A program made the position numbers and the translations under genes. Of a stretch of DNA of 64,000 nucleotides, positions 62,273 to 64,000 are shown piece by piece. Within the stretch, counting starts at the first letter, position 1; every line of letters starts with the position of its first letter. Location of the stretch: contig NZ_NWVD01000008.1 in the NCBI RefSeq assembly GCF_002374835.1, positions 97,461 through 161,460 on the forward strand, read 5' to 3'. The notes under the pieces were generated by a model. The model was not told the origin of the DNA. It made no database searches and saw only the letters and a program-made list of their open reading frames with translations. This DNA is from Sphingomonas ginsenosidimutans. Lineage in GTDB: Bacteria > Pseudomonadota > Alphaproteobacteria > Sphingomonadales > Sphingomonadaceae.

Positions 62273-62782
62273 TCACGCGGGCGCCAGCGCGCGGGTGAGC
62301 GCGTCGATACGCCGGGTCTGCGCGGCGGCGGCCTCCTGCGCCGCGGCGCGCGCGCTTTCCAGCGCGGGATAGGCCGGCAGCAGCGCCTGCGCGCGCTGTG
62401 CCGCCAGATCCTCCAGCTCGCCGACCGCCTCGCCGTGTGCGGCGCGCAGCGAATCAAGCTCGGCCAGCGCAGTCTGCGCGTCCAGCCATCGGTCGCTCCC
62501 CGCCGCCGCGCCCTGCGCTGCCCGCGCCAGCCGCTCCGCGCGCGTCGCCGCCGTGTCGAACGCCCGCTCCGCCCCCTCACGCTTCGCCGTCGCCGCCGCG
62601 ATGCGTGCATCCAGGGCGGGATCGGCGACCAGGGGTGCCGGTGCCGTCTCCGGCTCCTCGAACCCCGTTTTCTCGGCCGCACGCGGCGCGAGCGAGGGAT
62701 AGACGGCGGAATCGGCGGCGCATCCGGCGAACAGGATGGCGACCAGCACGGGGGCGAGCGGGCGAAGCGGCAAGCGGTTCAT
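62273..62782 (-). CDS. putative coiled-coil lipoprotein
   Basis: A 169-aa protein with lipobox LVAILFAGC and a mature part that is Ala/Glu/Arg-rich and mainly helical (for example AQTALAELDSLRAAHGEAVG), consistent with a periplasmic coiled coil. No catalytic motif. ATG at 62782; the frame extends upstream through the tRNA-Arg gene and is not coding there. Converges with the second GNAT gene, 6 bp apart. Confidence 0.78.
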   Translation of the reverse strand: MNRLPLRPLAPVLVAILFAGCAADSAVYPSLAPRAAEKTGFEEPETAPAPLVADPALDARIAAATAKREGAERAFDTAATRAERLARAAQGAAAGSDRWLDAQTALAELDSLRAAHGEAVGELEDLAAQRAQALLPAYPALESARAAAQEAAAAQTRRIDALTRALAPA

Positions 62783-62822
62783 GAAAACGGCGTAGGCGGT
62801 GAAGAAAAATGACGCAACGCAC

Positions 62823-62851
62823 TTGCGCCCCTCCGATTCGCCGTCTAACAG
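62823..62851 (+). promoter_or_regulatory. candidate tRNA-Arg promoter
   Basis: TTGCGC (62823-62828), 17 bp, TAACAG (62846-62851), 15 bp before the tRNA 5' end, same geometry as other promoters here. Confidence 0.45.
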
Positions 62852-62865
62852 CGCCGCTCCACAAC

Positions 62866-62942
62866 GCGCCCGTAGCTCAGCTGGATAGAGCATCAGACTA
62901 CGAATCTGAGGGTCGGACGTTCGAATCGTTCCGGGCGCGCCA
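62866..62942 (+). tRNA. tRNA-Arg (ACG)
   Basis: Acceptor GCGCCCG with CGGGCGC, D-arm TAGCTCAGCTGGATAGAGC, anticodon loop CTACGAA giving ACG (inosine-modified, reads CGN), T-arm with GTTCGAATC and encoded CCA; 77 nt with CCA. The conserved D-arm and the accessory segment that follows make its 3' end a plausible integration site. Confidence 0.95.
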
Positions 62943-62984
62943 TTTTTCAACGGGTTAGCAGGGGCCATCCCTCACCCGAGTGGC

Positions 62985-63007
62985 TCTAGGTAACATTCTA
63001 GGTAACA
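62985..63007. repeat. short tandem repeat next to tRNA-Arg
   Basis: TCTAGGTAACA occurs twice with a period of 12 (62985-62995 and 62997-63007), about 40 bp after the tRNA. It could be an integrase arm-site pair or part of an attachment region; no integrase gene is in the window. Confidence 0.5.
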
Positions 63008-63113
63008 CACCTCCTCCAGCGGGGAGATGAGGTGTCGCGGCTTTGCTGAGTGACTCGGTCACGTTCGCCTCCAGTTCACCGATCTTACGCCCTCTTTCCT
63101 CTGCCCTCGAGTT

Positions 63114-63320
63114 CTATCGGACCTGCTTCGAAGGGCGACTGTCGATCCAATGGTCGATATCGCTTACCATCCACGCGACGGCGCGTGGCCCCAGCTTGCG
63201 AGGGCGAGGGAAGCAGCCATCCTCCATCATTCTGTAGATCGAAGACCGAGCAAGCCCGGTGCGGAGCTTGACCTCCGGCAGCCTGATCAGTCGAGTCGGC
63301 GTTTGCACTTCGTTGGTCAT
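63114..63320 (-). CDS. AlpA family phage/island regulator
   Basis: A 68-aa helix-turn-helix protein of the AlpA/excisionase type: LIRLPEVKLRTGLARSSIYRM, then EDGCFPRPRKLGPRAVAWM and DIDHWI. AlpA proteins activate integrase/excision genes in prophages and genomic islands. GGAG lies about eight bases before the ATG. Its presence right after a tRNA gene fits the edge of an integrated element, although no integrase is visible. Confidence 0.88.
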   Translation of the reverse strand: MTNEVQTPTRLIRLPEVKLRTGLARSSIYRMMEDGCFPRPRKLGPRAVAWMVSDIDHWIDSRPSKQVR

Positions 63321-63752
63321 GTTCTGCTCCAGCAGGATGACCCCTTCCAGCTCGAGCGTAAGTCGCGTGCATCCGTAATTGGAAGCCTTGAGGCTGCGTT
63401 GGAACGCACGGTGCGCCTCTCAGAACCTGCCGTCGCGGCAACGGCGAAGGCCCTCGCGGCAGGTCGCATCTCAAAGGAAGGCGGCATTCCTCCGAGCGTG
63501 AGGACCGCGACAGCTGTCGCGGTGAATCGAGAAGAGCGATTGTGCGCTGCTTAGTATCGCAGCGAATGCGCCAGCCGCAGATCACACGGCTGCTTGGCGT
63601 TTAAGGTCCAGCCGCTCCTAGCGGCGTCTCGTCAGGCAGCCGCTTGTTCGGGTGACGCAGCAAGCAGATATTCGTTGGCGCCACATTGCGCACGATGATC
63701 GCCAGTTGCGCCTCGCATTCTGAGCACTGAAGCGGGCGCTCCTTTCCATATC
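63321..63752. other. accessory segment without a supported gene
   Basis: About 430 bp between the AlpA gene and the insertion sequence end. Open frames exist on both strands (for example 63150-63554 +, 63085-63585 -) but have no recognisable motif or good start and overlap the AlpA gene antisense. Probably remnant island DNA. Confidence 0.4.
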
Positions 63753-63756
63753 TGTG

Positions 63757-63813
63757 GATCGGCGTGGAAAAAGGACCCCGGTAGCGGGGTGATCGGCGTC
63801 GAAAAGGGACCCC
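63757..63813 (+). repeat. IS21-type terminal repeats
   Basis: Unit 1 at 63757-63779 and unit 2 at 63791-63813 share GATCGGCGT, GAAAA and GGACCCC, differing at two positions. Such repeated ends bind the IstA transposase. Confidence 0.75.
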
Positions 63814-63868
63814 TCATCCCGGTGGTCTAGGCTGTTCGCTTGGCGGTGTGTCAGGCGGCGAGAGCGGG

Positions 63869-64000
63869 ATGCTGGTATTGGAGACGGTGTTGAGGATCCG
63901 GCGCGAGCACGCGTCGGGGAAGGCCATCAAGGCGATAGCGCGGGACCTGCACCTGTCGCGCAAGGTGGTGCGCAAGGCGATCCGGGCACCGGAGGCGGAC
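63869..64000 (+). CDS. istA: IS21 family transposase IstA (5' part only)
   Basis: The first 44 codons: an N-terminal helix-turn-helix, LETVLRIRREHASGKAIKAI then ARDLHLSRKVVRKAIRAP, is the typical start of IstA. It runs off the end of the window, so completeness, the DDE domain and the istB helper cannot be judged. ATG at 63869 is assumed from family starts. Confidence 0.82.
   Translation, partial: MLVLETVLRIRREHASGKAIKAIARDLHLSRKVVRKAIRAPEAD

Larger units (their letters stand above)
63753..64000 (+). mobile_element. left end of an IS21-family insertion sequence, truncated by the window
   Basis: Two near-identical 23-bp units, GATCGGCGTGGAAAAAGGACCCC (63757-63779, one of several repeats) and its variant at 63791-63813, are the multiple terminal repeats typical of IS21 ends. 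The outer end probably begins near TGTGGATC at 63753. istA follows. The right end, istB and target duplication lie outside. Confidence 0.8.

Noticed and set aside
63150..63554. Plus-strand open frame of 134 codons in the accessory segment
   Set aside because: First half is antisense to the AlpA gene, no ribosome binding site, no recognisable domain.
63632..63817. Minus-strand open frame spanning the IS21 terminal repeats
   Set aside because: It reads through the insertion sequence end and has no motif; chance frame.

Overview
The window is chromosomal DNA of a high-GC alphaproteobacterium, most likely Sphingomonas or a close sphingomonad. The evidence is gene order (rpsB-tsf-pyrH-frr-uppS-cdsA-dxr-rseP-bamA-skp-fabZ; ffs-dnaX-ebfC; aroB-aroK; xerD-accA; protein-isoaspartate methyltransferase-tolC-popZ-like-valS), protein sequence as recalled from sphingomonads, a single-PDZ RseP, a zinc-ribbon-less L31 and dispersed REP-type palindromes. 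No database search was possible, so family names rest on motifs and remembered homologues.

Layout. 1-11.3 kb: translation, isoprenoid, phospholipid and outer-membrane biogenesis operon. 11.4-19.2 kb: rpmE, a PilZ protein, an OmpR/PhoP-type two-component system divergent from a proline-rich OB-fold-like exported protein, a lipoprotein, a LysM cell-wall hydrolase, a SWIB protein and an SDR. 19.2-25.5 kb: Lrp regulator and alanine dehydrogenase, isocitrate lyase with a 51-aa upstream gene, a divergent ScfR/RamB-type regulator, a small HTH protein and a MAPEG protein. 25.6-29.3 kb: polyamine genes (deoxyhypusine-synthase-like enzyme and a basic amino acid decarboxylase with a structured leader), divergent from a threonine dehydratase. 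29.5-35.8 kb: hydrolase, two tandem cysteine desulfurases plus ferredoxin, SRP RNA, dnaX-ebfC. 36-43.1 kb: mtgA, hydrolase, aroB/aroK, secreted protein, xerD, accA. 43.2-44.1 kb: three Flp pilins. 44.2-49.5 kb: Nudix hydrolase, then a cobalamin riboswitch controlling btuB-btuF-btuC-btuD, and tRNA-Cys. 49.7-62.8 kb: methyltransferase, tolC, popZ-like gene, S9 peptidase, valS, MATE exporter, lipid kinase, hemB, two GNATs and a lipoprotein. 62.9-64.0 kb: tRNA-Arg followed by an accessory segment with an AlpA-type regulator and the left end of an IS21-family element that runs off the window.

Most of the window is conserved core genome. The less ordinary features are small or regulatory. They include a speF-type leader that pairs with the ribosome binding site of the decarboxylase gene, and a PhoP-box-like direct repeat between the two-component genes and their divergent neighbour. 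A perfect operator-like palindrome lies next to the isocitrate lyase regulator, and a terminator hairpin carries the ribosome binding site of the next gene. Several genes (accA, dnaX, the S9 peptidase gene, valS, aroK) have predicted promoters that put the transcript start at or within a few bases of the start codon. valS carries a REP-like palindrome and a roughly 180-bp low-GC patch in frame. I did not find a multi-gene undescribed system such as a defence island or biosynthetic cluster.
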